DNA of 13,509 nt, taken from Firm-08 sp045541535. GTDB lineage: Bacteria; Bacillota; Clostridia; Oscillospirales; QAKW01. Below are positions 7,010-13,509 of this stretch, piece after piece. The notes beneath the pieces are model-generated. The model was given only the letters and a program-made list of their open reading frames with translations. It made no database searches and was not told where the DNA came from. Numbering within the stretch: position 1 is the first letter of the stretch; each line of letters begins with the position of its first letter. Where the stretch lies: assembly GCA_045541535.1 (NCBI GenBank), contig JAZQJG010000040.1, positions 1 through 13,509 on the forward strand, in the 5' to 3' direction. Made by a program: the position numbers and the translations under genes.

Positions 7010-7044
7010 CCCCGGTGAGCGCCCCAGACGCTCACCGGGGTTTT
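7010..7044 (+). terminator. Rho-independent terminator after the isomerase
   Basis: A perfect 12-bp GC-rich stem (7010-7021 with 7029-7040, CCCCGGTGAGCG) with a 7-base loop is followed by TTTT and TTG. It lies 11 bases after the stop codon. It separates the enzyme operon from the binding-protein gene, which therefore relies on its own promoter. Confidence 0.9.
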
Positions 7045-7072
7045 ATTGTACAATGAATCCGCACAAAAGTAT

Positions 7073-7140
7073 AAAAAACAAAACCGAATTTCCAAAAAAC
7101 ATAATTTTCAAGAAAAAAATCGCAAAAAAGTGCAAAAAAA
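7073..7140. other. Phased A-tracts, probably curved DNA
   Basis: A/T tracts are centred at about 7075.5, 7096.5, 7105.5, 7116, 7126.5 and 7137. The last four intervals are 9, 10.5, 10.5 and 10.5 bp, that is, one per helical turn. Such phasing bends DNA. The array ends 15 bases before the -35 of the binding-protein promoter and may act as an UP element or help a regulator to loop. Confidence 0.55.
7117..7134 (+). promoter_or_regulatory. Candidate activator box upstream of the solute-binding protein gene
   Basis: This is the second copy of the 18-bp box seen at 5071-5088 (AAATCGCAAAAAAGTGCA here, one base different). It has the same 21-base gap to the -35 and the same distance to the -10. The surrounding DNA is not otherwise similar, which argues for a conserved binding site over a recent duplication. 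Confidence 0.6.
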
Positions 7141-7164
7141 TAACACATTTATGTATTGCACTTT
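7127..7164. promoter_or_regulatory. 9-bp inverted repeat overlapping the -35
   Basis: AAAGTGCAA (7127-7135) and TTGCACTTT (7156-7164) are perfect reverse complements, 29 bp from start to start. The right arm contains the whole -35 hexamer and the left arm overlaps the end of the 18-bp box. A regulator binding both arms would control promoter access directly. Confidence 0.5.
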
Positions 7165-7184
7165 CCCGAGGGATATGACATAAT
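7156..7184 (+). promoter_or_regulatory. Sigma-A promoter for the solute-binding protein
   Basis: A -35 TTGCAC (7156-7161), a 17-base spacer and a -10 CATAAT (7179-7184) are present, with TG one base before the -10 as an extended element. The start site is near 7191, leaving a leader of about 28 bases. Confidence 0.7.
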
Positions 7185-7204
7185 TACATTATACAAATAC
7201 TGTA

Positions 7205-7217
7205 AAGGAAGTGATCC
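7205..7217 (+). promoter_or_regulatory. Unusually long Shine-Dalgarno sequence
   Basis: AAGGAAGTGATCC matches 12 of 13 bases of AAGGAGGTGATCC, the full complement of the usual 16S rRNA 3' end. It sits directly before GTG 7219 and fixes that codon as the start. It predicts strong initiation, as suits an abundant binding protein. Confidence 0.7.
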
Positions 7218-7218
7218 C

Positions 7219-8904
7219 GTGAAACGTTTTAAAAATCTGCTGGTCCTGATGATCGTTTTGGCAATGGCCATGAGTATGATGGTCGCCTGCCGTCCCTCCG
7301 AGGAGGATGGGGACCTCATCACCGGCAACAACGCCCCCGTATCCGGTGACACCGGCAACAATGACAATACCGAGGGTACCGATACCGATACGGGCACCGA
7401 TACCGGAAACGAAACCGTCGGCACCGACGGCGGCGCCGGCAGTAACGACACCACAACCAATGATAACGCTAATAGTGGTGGCGGCTCCAATAATCAGTCC
7501 TCCGGCTCCACCCCCTCCGGCGGCAACAACGTCAGCTCCGATACCGGCTCCACAGCCGAGGTGGTGAGCAATCCGCTGGTAGCGGCCAGCAAGACCTATA
7601 ACCACAATGCCGGTCTTTCCTATGATCTGGACGCCATCGGCTTTACCAAGGGCAAGCTGGCCGATCTGAAGGGCAAGACCCTGACCATGTACACCGGCTC
7701 GGACGCCGCCCGTTTTTCCTATTACAATTCTTCCAATCAATCGGTGGACGAATACACCTGGGCCAAGGAGCTCAAGCGTTTGTACGGCGTCACCATCAAA
7801 TACGTGCGTTGCTCCACCGGCGGCGCCAACGTACTCAAGCCCTTCCAGGCCATGAGCGCAGGCAAGGACATTGATCTGGTAGGCATTCACGGCTCCTCCA
7901 TTCCCTATATCTGCAACACCCTGGCCCCGCTGGAGCCCTTCTGCAATTTTGACAAATTTGATGACAACCCCGGTCTGGATCCCCTGATCACCAAGTACAC
8001 CACCTGGAAGGGTAAAAAGATCATTCTGGGGCCCAACGGTCACTCCGACGTACTCAACTACAACCGCACCCTGATCAAAAACGCCGGTCTGCCCGACCCT
8101 TATGAACAATTTAAGAAAGGCCAGTGGAACTGGACCACCTTTAAACAATTGATGACCAGCCTGCCCAAGACCGATTCCACCGGCAAAAAGGTATACGGCT
8201 ACGTTACCAGCGGTTGCTGGTGGGTATGGCCCAACACCAACGGTCTGTCGGCCTTTGAGATTGACAACAACGATCCCAACGGCAACATCAAAAACAACTT
8301 TGACACCGCTGAAGTAAAGGAAGCCTTTCTTTGGCTGGAGGGTGTAGCCGATGCCGGCGGTCAGTTCTATTCCGGTGACGGCTACAGTATGCTCTACGGC
8401 ACTCACAAAACTGCCGTATGCGCTATGTTTTCCAGTAACGGCGGTCTGGATCTGGAGGCAGCCGGCGGCGCCACCCTTAACAACGAGTACTTCTGGGTAC
8501 CCTTCCCCAAGAATGAAAAGAACAAAAACGGTATCAATCAGGTAGAGGTCCCCGGTGACGGCATCGGTATTCCCCGCAAAACCAACAATGAATCCAACCG
8601 CACCGCCGCCGTGGTCTTTATGAATCTGTGGGTCAATCGCTTTACCGAGGCGGAATTTGACAACCTGCGCCACGTGTCCAAATGGACTCACGAGCAGGTG
8701 GTTGAATATTACAACTACGGTCAGGTGAACGGCCGAATGGGTATCGGCGCCGGTCTGGGCGAGCTGCAAAAGAAGGGCGGCTCCACCACCCGCTTCTTTG
8801 AATCCATCTATTCCAATACCTACAACACCGCCACCTGTATGGCCAAGCTTTCCAACTACGCCAAAACCGAGGTGGAAAACGTCCTGAAATTCGGCATTCA
8901 ATAA
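7219..8904 (+). CDS. Extracellular solute-binding lipoprotein (sugar ABC-transporter type)
   Basis: The 561-residue product has a lipoprotein signal ending in M-V-A-C with Cys24, then a long low-complexity linker rich in Asp, Thr, Gly, Asn and Ser (about 25-114), then a family 1-type binding domain. Recognisable parts are the first strand KTLTMYTGSD, the helix WAKELKRLYGVTIKYV, the segment FQAMSAGKDIDLVGIHG, the hinge region with YNRTLIKNAGLPDPYE and WNWTTFKQLMTSL, and aromatic residues throughout that would stack on sugars. It would capture a carbohydrate outside the membrane and hand it to an ABC permease. No permease or ATPase gene follows: the next element is a terminator. The GTG start is set by the ribosome binding site; an upstream ATG at 7156 lies in the -35. 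The linker composition differs sharply from the Pro-rich linker of the 3881 lipoprotein. Confidence 0.9.
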   Translation: MKRFKNLLVLMIVLAMAMSMMVACRPSEEDGDLITGNNAPVSGDTGNNDNTEGTDTDTGTDTGNETVGTDGGAGSNDTTTNDNANSGGGSNNQSSGSTPSGGNNVSSDTGSTAEVVSNPLVAASKTYNHNAGLSYDLDAIGFTKGKLADLKGKTLTMYTGSDAARFSYYNSSNQSVDEYTWAKELKRLYGVTIKYVRCSTGGANVLKPFQAMSAGKDIDLVGIHGSSIPYICNTLAPLEPFCNFDKFDDNPGLDPLITKYTTWKGKKIILGPNGHSDVLNYNRTLIKNAGLPDPYEQFKKGQWNWTTFKQLMTSLPKTDSTGKKVYGYVTSGCWWVWPNTNGLSAFEIDNNDPNGNIKNNFDTAEVKEAFLWLEGVADAGGQFYSGDGYSMLYGTHKTAVCAMFSSNGGLDLEAAGGATLNNEYFWVPFPKNEKNKNGINQVEVPGDGIGIPRKTNNESNRTAAVVFMNLWVNRFTEAEFDNLRHVSKWTHEQVVEYYNYGQVNGRMGIGAGLGELQKKGGSTTRFFESIYSNTYNTATCMAKLSNYAKTEVENVLKFGIQ

Positions 8905-8908
8905 CATC

Positions 8909-8943
8909 AAAAGAGCTTTTCCCCGAGGGAAAAGCTCTTTTTT
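8909..8943 (+). terminator. Terminator after the solute-binding protein
   Basis: A perfect 15-bp stem (8909-8923 with 8927-8941) with a tight CGA loop ends in six Ts. It lies four bases after the stop codon. Its stem also has a run of A on the far side, so it could work in both directions. Confidence 0.9.
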
Positions 8944-9014
8944 ATTGGTGACTTTGGGAATTGGGTGTGGTTGGGATGTCTCTATCTACAGCCCCCTCCA
9001 CCGCAAGCGGTCCC

Positions 9015-9245
9015 CCTCCCCTTTGCTACGCAAAAGGGAGGTCATTCTGCTTTCTTTTGTTATCTTACCGCACCGGGTTGGTGCGCAATCCATTTCAATG
9101 AGCTTTTGGGCTCCGCCCAAAAGGTTTCCTTAATGCCAAAACCGCAGGGTGGTTTTGGTGCATCATTTGCGATTTTGTGCCCTGCGTAAAATCGCATACT
9201 TCATGCCGACGAAGTCGGTGCATCATTTTGCGGCGAAGCCGCAAA
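9015..9245. repeat. Intergenic array of short hairpins with CATCATT linkers
   Basis: The stretch 8944-9252 has no credible gene. It holds six small inverted repeats in a row: 9015-9025/9031-9041 (10 of 11 paired), 9103-9111/9115-9123 (9 bp), 9136-9143/9151-9158 (8 bp), 9168-9176/9188-9196 (9 bp), 9206-9210/9214-9218 (5 bp, GAA loop) and 9227-9234/9238-9245 (8 bp, GAA loop). Three of them are followed by TGCATCATT or ACATCATT. The modular build resembles a REP- or MITE-like dispersed repeat. The small open frames here have no ribosome binding sites. The arms differ from hairpin to hairpin, so this is not a CRISPR array. Confidence 0.6.
9048..9073 (+). repeat. Left copy of a perfect 26-bp inverted repeat
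   Basis: These 26 bases, from TGCTTTCTTTTG to TTACCGCAC, are the exact reverse complement of 13344-13369. Weaker similarity (8 of 11 bases) continues outward from the TGCTTTC end. The two copies bracket the SLH surface-protein gene with its promoter and terminator. Confidence 0.85.
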
Positions 9246-9252
9246 CATCATT

Positions 9253-9295
9253 AAAAACAAGGACTTGCACCTTTCGGTAGCAAGTCCTTGTTTTT
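9253..9295 (-). terminator. Terminator of the SLH surface-protein gene
   Basis: A perfect 16-bp stem (9253-9268 with 9280-9295) lies 10 bases beyond the stop codon of the minus-strand gene. Read on the minus strand, the loop closes as ACC-GAAA-GGT, a GNRA tetraloop, and the stem ends in a T run. The A/T ends make it potentially bidirectional, facing the terminator at 8909-8943. Confidence 0.85.
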
Positions 9296-9305
9296 TGTTT
9301 AATGC

Positions 9306-12300
9306 TTATTTATAAGATTTTGCAAAATTCATCATAATGGTGGCAACCTCGGCGCGAGTAGCGTTCCCCTTCGGTCGGAAGTTATAGCCACCTGATACTT
9401 TTTCGCCGTTGACGATGCCGCCCTGCTGGCAGGCCTTGACGGCGGAGCGGGCGAATTTGGAGATATTTGCCCCATCCTTAAAGGTGATGGCGGCGTTTTT
9501 CTTCTCCAAAGTGATCTTTGCAAAACTGCAATACCGCACCATCATAGCGCAGATCTGTTCCCGATTGATGTTAGCCTCGGGGCCGAAGGTGGTGTCGGTC
9601 AGGCCGGAGACGATGCCGTTATCGTTGGCCCATTTGACGTAGCCGGTGTAGAACTTGCCCTTTGCCACGTCGGTAAACCGAGTGCTCACCTTTTTGCTCA
9701 CGCTGACCCCGTGCAATCGACCCAAGACGGTAACGAACATACCGCGGGTCATATTATCGTTGGGTCCGAATTCGGTGGCGGTGAGGCCGGAGAACAGATT
9801 GTTACTCACAGCGAAGGTGACTGCCTTGTAAAACCAATTCTTTTTGCTCACGTCGGTGAAGGGATTGGTGATGGGAGCGGGACGCACGCCGGAATCGTAG
9901 CCGCAGGCACTGCAATAGCCCTGTGCATCGTAGGTATGGGGTTGCAGGGCGTCGTCCTTACCGCAGGCCGTACATTCCACGGCGTGACCGTCGGCGGTGA
10001 TCACCGTCCACGCATTCCCGTAGGAATGGGGAATTACGTCCAGATACACCTCGCCGCAATCGGCGCAGCATCCCCCTTGGGTACAGGTGGACAGGCCGCC
10101 CTGATGAAGGGCGTGGCCGGTGCCGGCCGAGCAATTTTTGCAGGGATGATAATGATATTGCCCATCACTCTTCCAAGCGGTCATATCCCAATCGTGGGGA
10201 GCGGGATCGCCATACGCCAGATGACAAACGTCACACACGGCGGCGGAGGCGCAGGTGGCGGTGCCGCCGCTATGGGGGCCGTAATCGGTGACCTCCCCGC
10301 AAGCGGTGCACATACGGTAGTGATTGAACACGCCGTTGCTCCATGTATCCGACCAGGGATGCTCCACCTCACGGTGATAATAGCAGTCGTTACAGTAGTA
10401 GTCGCAATCGCTGTCCCAAGTATGGGGCAGGACAGCGGTGGTGCGGCCGCAGACACATTCTCCCCGATGGGTATTACCATCCACCTCGGTGGGGCGGTAA
10501 TTGTGTTCGTGCTCACCGATGACGAAGGTCTTACGCACCTCGCCCGTAAAGTTTTGGTTACCGTAGACCACCAGGGTGGCGGTGCCTTCGGCATCGTTGT
10601 TTTCAAAGCGGAAGCCGTAGTCCTCATAGCGCACCAATTCGGCGCCGCCCCAGATAACGGTAAAGTCCGGATTTACCGGTTTGCCCTCGTACACAAAATC
10701 GCTGCCCACGATCTGCACGTTGGCCGAAGCAATGTCAGCCTGAAGAATGGTATACTGTTTGGAGTTAATGCCACGGTATTCCCCGATACCCCTGATACCC
10801 ACGCTGTATTTTCCTGCGTCGGTGGCAGACAAATCGGTGGAGGTTAACTCGTAATCCACCTTTTCCACCAGAGCTTTGCCCTCATACGTCACGCTGAGGA
10901 CGGTGGGACGGATGGGACTGCCCGTATAGACGGCCTCGGTAAAGGAGAGGGTGAGCACCGCTTCGGAAATCTGGCGGTAGCGGTGACTGTACTCCATAGT
11001 GCGACCGCCGCAAGTGGCGCAGGCGTAATGATAAACACGATGATAATTATCATCCTCGGTGACCGTTTCCTGCAGGTTGTGGCCGCTGAAGCAAACAAAT
11101 GCTGCCAAGGGCTTGTAGTTCAGTCCGCCGGACCAGGCCACCCGTTGGGCAGGCTCACCGCCGTAGACGGTGGCGTGATTGTGGGGATGGAACAAATATC
11201 CCCCAAAGGTTTCCAAGCTGTCGGGAATAATGATACTGACCAGATTGTCGCAACTGCCAAAGGCGCCCTGACCGATTTGGGTAACCCCTTCGGGAACGGT
11301 CAGATGGGTCAAGGCGTCACACTCGGAAAAGGCGCTCTGCCCGATGAGCTTCAGCGTGGAGGGCAGACGAATTTCGGTAATCCCTTTGCACTCGCTGAAA
11401 ATACCGTCATCCATCTCCTCAATGCCTTCGGGCAACGTGACCGTACCGACGGTGTCCACCTCACTGCGGATGGCGCGGGTACCGCCGTACAGCACGCCGT
11501 TTGTCACTTTATAATAGGGGTTGCCGGCATCCACCGTAATGTCGGTGGGATCGCAATGGTTAAAGGCATATAAACGAATGTTGGTAAGAGAAGCGGGAAT
11601 ATGGATGGAGGTCACCTTGGTTTCGCCGTAAACGTACTGACCGATATACTCACAGTTTTTGGGGATGGCCGCTTCCTCCAGCGCATAGGAGGCAACAAAG
11701 GCAAGGGAGCCGATGGTGATCACGCTGTCGGGCATCACTACCTTTTTTAAGGTATTATGACGGGAAAAGGCTTCGGGCGCGATGAGGGTGACCCCTTGGG
11801 GGACGGTGTACTCTGTCAGGCCGTTGGCCGACGGGCAGAGCAACAGGGTGGTCATATCATAATTATACAAAATGCCGTCTGTCACCTTCATATAGGGGTT
11901 GCCCGCCGCCACGGTAATGGTGGCCAATTTCGGGCAGGTGGTGGGGGCATTGGAAAAGCCGTTGCTGACGGAAGCCGTCACCTGCATCGTAGAAGGATAA
12001 TGCACCGCCGTCAGATTGGGGCAATAATCCAGCGCCGTACCGCCGTGGGACAAAATACCCTCGCTGAAGGTGACGGTCTCCACGGTCTCATTGCCGTAAA
12101 AAACCCCATTGCCCACGTATTTTACAGGACACGTGCCCAGAGTGGCGGGAACGACGATATTGGTCTCCTCTCCCAGATATTCCACAATGGTGGCTTCCCC
12201 GTCCGTCACGGTGTATTTATAATTGCCGTGGGTATAGATGGTGTTTTCATTCTGCTCAAACTCATAGCCGCTTTGGGCAATGGGATAAAGAGCGCGGAAT

Positions 12301-13256
12301 TCGGTGGCGTCAAACTTTTCGGAATTGATATGAGCGCCGAAATCGCTGTCACCCTTGAGAAAATAGCGATAGTCGGTCGCCCCCGCATCCCAGGTGGCAT
12401 CCACGTAATAATAGGTCTCCCCCACCTTTACGATGTTCCAGGCGTGGTTTTCCGTATCCGCCCCGGCGCCGCCGATACCGGTGACCACACGGCAATCCAG
12501 CCCGCACTCCTCCGCCAGACGGTAAAAGAGCAGGGCATAGCCCTCGCAAACGGCGGTTTTGTGCATCAGGGCCGCATAGGCGGAAAACTTGAGAATATAG
12601 GCCTCGTTTTCCAGATTGGTGTGATCATAGGTAACGTTGGCCGTGATGTAATCGTAAATGGTGCGAATCTTTTCCAGCTCGTCGGTCTCGGCGGTAAACC
12701 CAAAGGATGCGACCAGCGTTTCAACCGCTTCGTTGAGCTCTGCCTCTTGGGCGGCGGTGGTGAAATAGTTGGGCAACAGCACCACAGACAGGCGGGTGCT
12801 GTTCCCCGAAATGCTCAACGATCCGGTATATTGCCAGAAATTAAAGCAATACCGCAAATAATCGCCCTGGGCAGGATCATCGGTTTCCTCCAGCGCCGCC
12901 TCAAAAAGGGCGTTGATCACCTTGTCAGCCTCCGCCTCTGCGGCGGCCTGCTCCGTGGGAAAGACGTAGCCCACCTGATAATTCAGTTCAATTTCCGTAT
13001 CACGGGCCTGCAGACCCCCACGGATCACACCGGTGGCGGTGGCCGCATCGGTGATATAGGTGATATTTTGCCCTTCGCTGCCGGCAAAATAGCGGGGGGC
13101 CACCTGACCGCCCAACAGCGTCGGCCCCTCAAAATGCGGGTTACGCCCCACGCCGCTTACGGCAATGGTATCCCGGGCGGCAAAGGCCATGGGAACACTG
13201 CCGCAGATCAACAATACGCACAGCGCCAGCGCCAGCAAACGTTGCATCCGTTTCAT
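9306..13256 (-). CDS. Secreted modular SLH protein with transglutaminase-like and leucine-rich-repeat domains
   Basis: The 1316-residue product has a signal peptide with likely cleavage after AFA (residue 26). A transglutaminase-like domain follows, with a complete triad: Cys237 in AVCEGYA, His271 in ENHAWN and Asp286 in YYVDATWD. Residues about 345-712 are BspA-type leucine-rich repeats of the form VTLPEGIEEMDDGIFSECKG. A small CATC-containing segment precedes two beta-sandwich repeats starting YTGSPIRPTV and YEGKPVNPDF (about 755-895). Then comes a Cys/His-rich segment (about 900-1110) with seven CxxC pairs that could bind metal. Three SLH domains (about 1120-1316, FTDVSKKNWFYKAV, FTDVAKGKFYTGYV and the third ending TRAEVATIM) would hold it on the cell-wall polymer. 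It may crosslink, cleave or bind host or microbial proteins. The substrate is unknown. The ATG has AAGGAG ten bases upstream. Confidence 0.92.
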   Translation of the reverse strand: MKRMQRLLALALCVLLICGSVPMAFAARDTIAVSGVGRNPHFEGPTLLGGQVAPRYFAGSEGQNITYITDAATATGVIRGGLQARDTEIELNYQVGYVFPTEQAAAEAEADKVINALFEAALEETDDPAQGDYLRYCFNFWQYTGSLSISGNSTRLSVVLLPNYFTTAAQEAELNEAVETLVASFGFTAETDELEKIRTIYDYITANVTYDHTNLENEAYILKFSAYAALMHKTAVCEGYALLFYRLAEECGLDCRVVTGIGGAGADTENHAWNIVKVGETYYYVDATWDAGATDYRYFLKGDSDFGAHINSEKFDATEFRALYPIAQSGYEFEQNENTIYTHGNYKYTVTDGEATIVEYLGEETNIVVPATLGTCPVKYVGNGVFYGNETVETVTFSEGILSHGGTALDYCPNLTAVHYPSTMQVTASVSNGFSNAPTTCPKLATITVAAGNPYMKVTDGILYNYDMTTLLLCPSANGLTEYTVPQGVTLIAPEAFSRHNTLKKVVMPDSVITIGSLAFVASYALEEAAIPKNCEYIGQYVYGETKVTSIHIPASLTNIRLYAFNHCDPTDITVDAGNPYYKVTNGVLYGGTRAIRSEVDTVGTVTLPEGIEEMDDGIFSECKGITEIRLPSTLKLIGQSAFSECDALTHLTVPEGVTQIGQGAFGSCDNLVSIIIPDSLETFGGYLFHPHNHATVYGGEPAQRVAWSGGLNYKPLAAFVCFSGHNLQETVTEDDNYHRVYHYACATCGGRTMEYSHRYRQISEAVLTLSFTEAVYTGSPIRPTVLSVTYEGKALVEKVDYELTSTDLSATDAGKYSVGIRGIGEYRGINSKQYTILQADIASANVQIVGSDFVYEGKPVNPDFTVIWGGAELVRYEDYGFRFENNDAEGTATLVVYGNQNFTGEVRKTFVIGEHEHNYRPTEVDGNTHRGECVCGRTTAVLPHTWDSDCDYYCNDCYYHREVEHPWSDTWSNGVFNHYRMCTACGEVTDYGPHSGGTATCASAAVCDVCHLAYGDPAPHDWDMTAWKSDGQYHYHPCKNCSAGTGHALHQGGLSTCTQGGCCADCGEVYLDVIPHSYGNAWTVITADGHAVECTACGKDDALQPHTYDAQGYCSACGYDSGVRPAPITNPFTDVSKKNWFYKAVTFAVSNNLFSGLTATEFGPNDNMTRGMFVTVLGRLHGVSVSKKVSTRFTDVAKGKFYTGYVKWANDNGIVSGLTDTTFGPEANINREQICAMMVRYCSFAKITLEKKNAAITFKDGANISKFARSAVKACQQGGIVNGEKVSGGYNFRPKGNATRAEVATIMMNFAKSYK

Positions 13257-13293
13257 ATATCTACAACTCCTTACGGTATATTTTTATATATTC

Positions 13294-13322
13294 AGTATAC
13301 CTTGTTTTTTTATATTAGTCAA
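13294..13322 (-). promoter_or_regulatory. Strong sigma-A promoter for the SLH surface protein
   Basis: On the minus strand a -35 TTGACT (13317-13322), a 17-base A-rich spacer and a -10 TATACT (13294-13299) are present. The start site is near 13287, about 31 bases before the ATG. It is among the closest matches to consensus in the window. Confidence 0.8.
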
Positions 13323-13343
13323 CAAACCCGATTCAATTCCCCT

Positions 13344-13369
13344 GTGCGGTAAGATAACAAAAGAAAGCA
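13344..13369 (-). repeat. Right copy of a perfect 26-bp inverted repeat
   Basis: This is the exact reverse complement of 9048-9073, 22 bases upstream of the -35 of the SLH gene. Its position means it could also carry a regulatory site. The remaining 13370-13509 holds no gene, terminator or repeat that I can support. Confidence 0.85.
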
Positions 13370-13509
13370 AAACGATCGCCGCTGATATATTTTAAAGCAC
13401 AAACTAACACTTGCTGTGGGCTCCGCGCATAAACAAAGTCGGATCGTAGCCATGTCGTTCTGTGAGCCAAGGAGTTGACTGCCTTATTTGTCTTCCTAAG
13501 ACCGCTTGG

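Noticed and set aside
7156..7218. Longer reading of the solute-binding protein from ATG 7156
   Set aside because: It starts in the -35 and runs through the promoter. The signal peptide begins at GTG 7219.
8945..9189. Two overlapping small plus-strand frames
   Set aside because: They lie in the hairpin array, start next to a terminator, and lack promoters and ribosome binding sites.
9015..9245. Possible CRISPR array
   Set aside because: There is no identical repeat unit with regular spacers and no cas gene. The hairpin arms differ from one another.
9711..13352. Long plus-strand frames opposite the SLH gene
   Set aside because: They are glycine- and valine-rich shadows of the GC-rich codons in the real gene, whose domains are unmistakable.
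13319..13453. 44-residue minus-strand frame
   Set aside because: It overlaps the -35 of the SLH gene and one inverted repeat, has low-complexity content and no ribosome binding site.

Overview
The window reads as a chromosomal stretch from a Gram-positive, Firmicutes-type anaerobe, most likely a gut clostridium (Oscillospirales-like). The evidence is strong AAGGAGG-type ribosome binding sites, sigma-A promoters with 17-bp spacers, two lipoproteins with lipoboxes, a surface protein with three SLH (S-layer homology) domains, and AT-rich intergenic DNA between codons rich in C and G. The taxon is an inference. No rRNA, certain tRNA, transposase or CRISPR array is visible.

Layout. 1-143 is non-coding and can fold into a weak tRNA-like shape. 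144-1508 (minus) is a complete citrate synthase with its own promoter. 1576-3692 (minus) is a three-gene operon: two tandem paralogous AraC-family regulators followed by a small membrane-anchored thioredoxin-fold protein that lacks the CXXC motif. A 188-bp divergent intergenic region (3693-3880) holds promoters for both directions and two short perfect palindromes. Rightwards come a lipoprotein with an endonuclease/exonuclease/phosphatase domain (3881-5071), a Gfo/Idh/MocA dehydrogenase (5173-6180) overlapping by one base a sugar phosphate isomerase/epimerase (6180-6998), a strong terminator, and a separately promoted sugar-type solute-binding lipoprotein (7219-8904) with its own terminator. 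No permease or ATPase follows it. 8944-9305 is a gene-free array of small hairpins ending in the terminator of the last gene. 9306-13256 (minus) encodes a 1316-residue secreted protein: signal peptide, transglutaminase-like domain, BspA-type leucine-rich repeats, two YTG-type beta-sandwich repeats, a CxxC-rich segment and three SLH domains. A perfect 26-bp inverted repeat lies outside this gene on both sides.

How the genes may work together. The dehydrogenase, isomerase and solute-binding protein look like parts of a carbohydrate (polyol or sugar acid) utilisation module, and the AraC proteins are plausible local regulators. The best support is a shared 18-bp box (17/18 identical) placed 21 bases before the -35 element of both the dehydrogenase operon and the binding-protein gene. 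The second copy lies in a run of A-tracts phased at about one helical turn and also forms half of a 9-bp inverted repeat overlapping the -35. This candidate regulon is the most interesting thing I see. The large SLH protein, the inactive-looking thioredoxin-fold protein and the hairpin/inverted-repeat DNA also deserve attention. I do not see a clearly new defence or mobile system.
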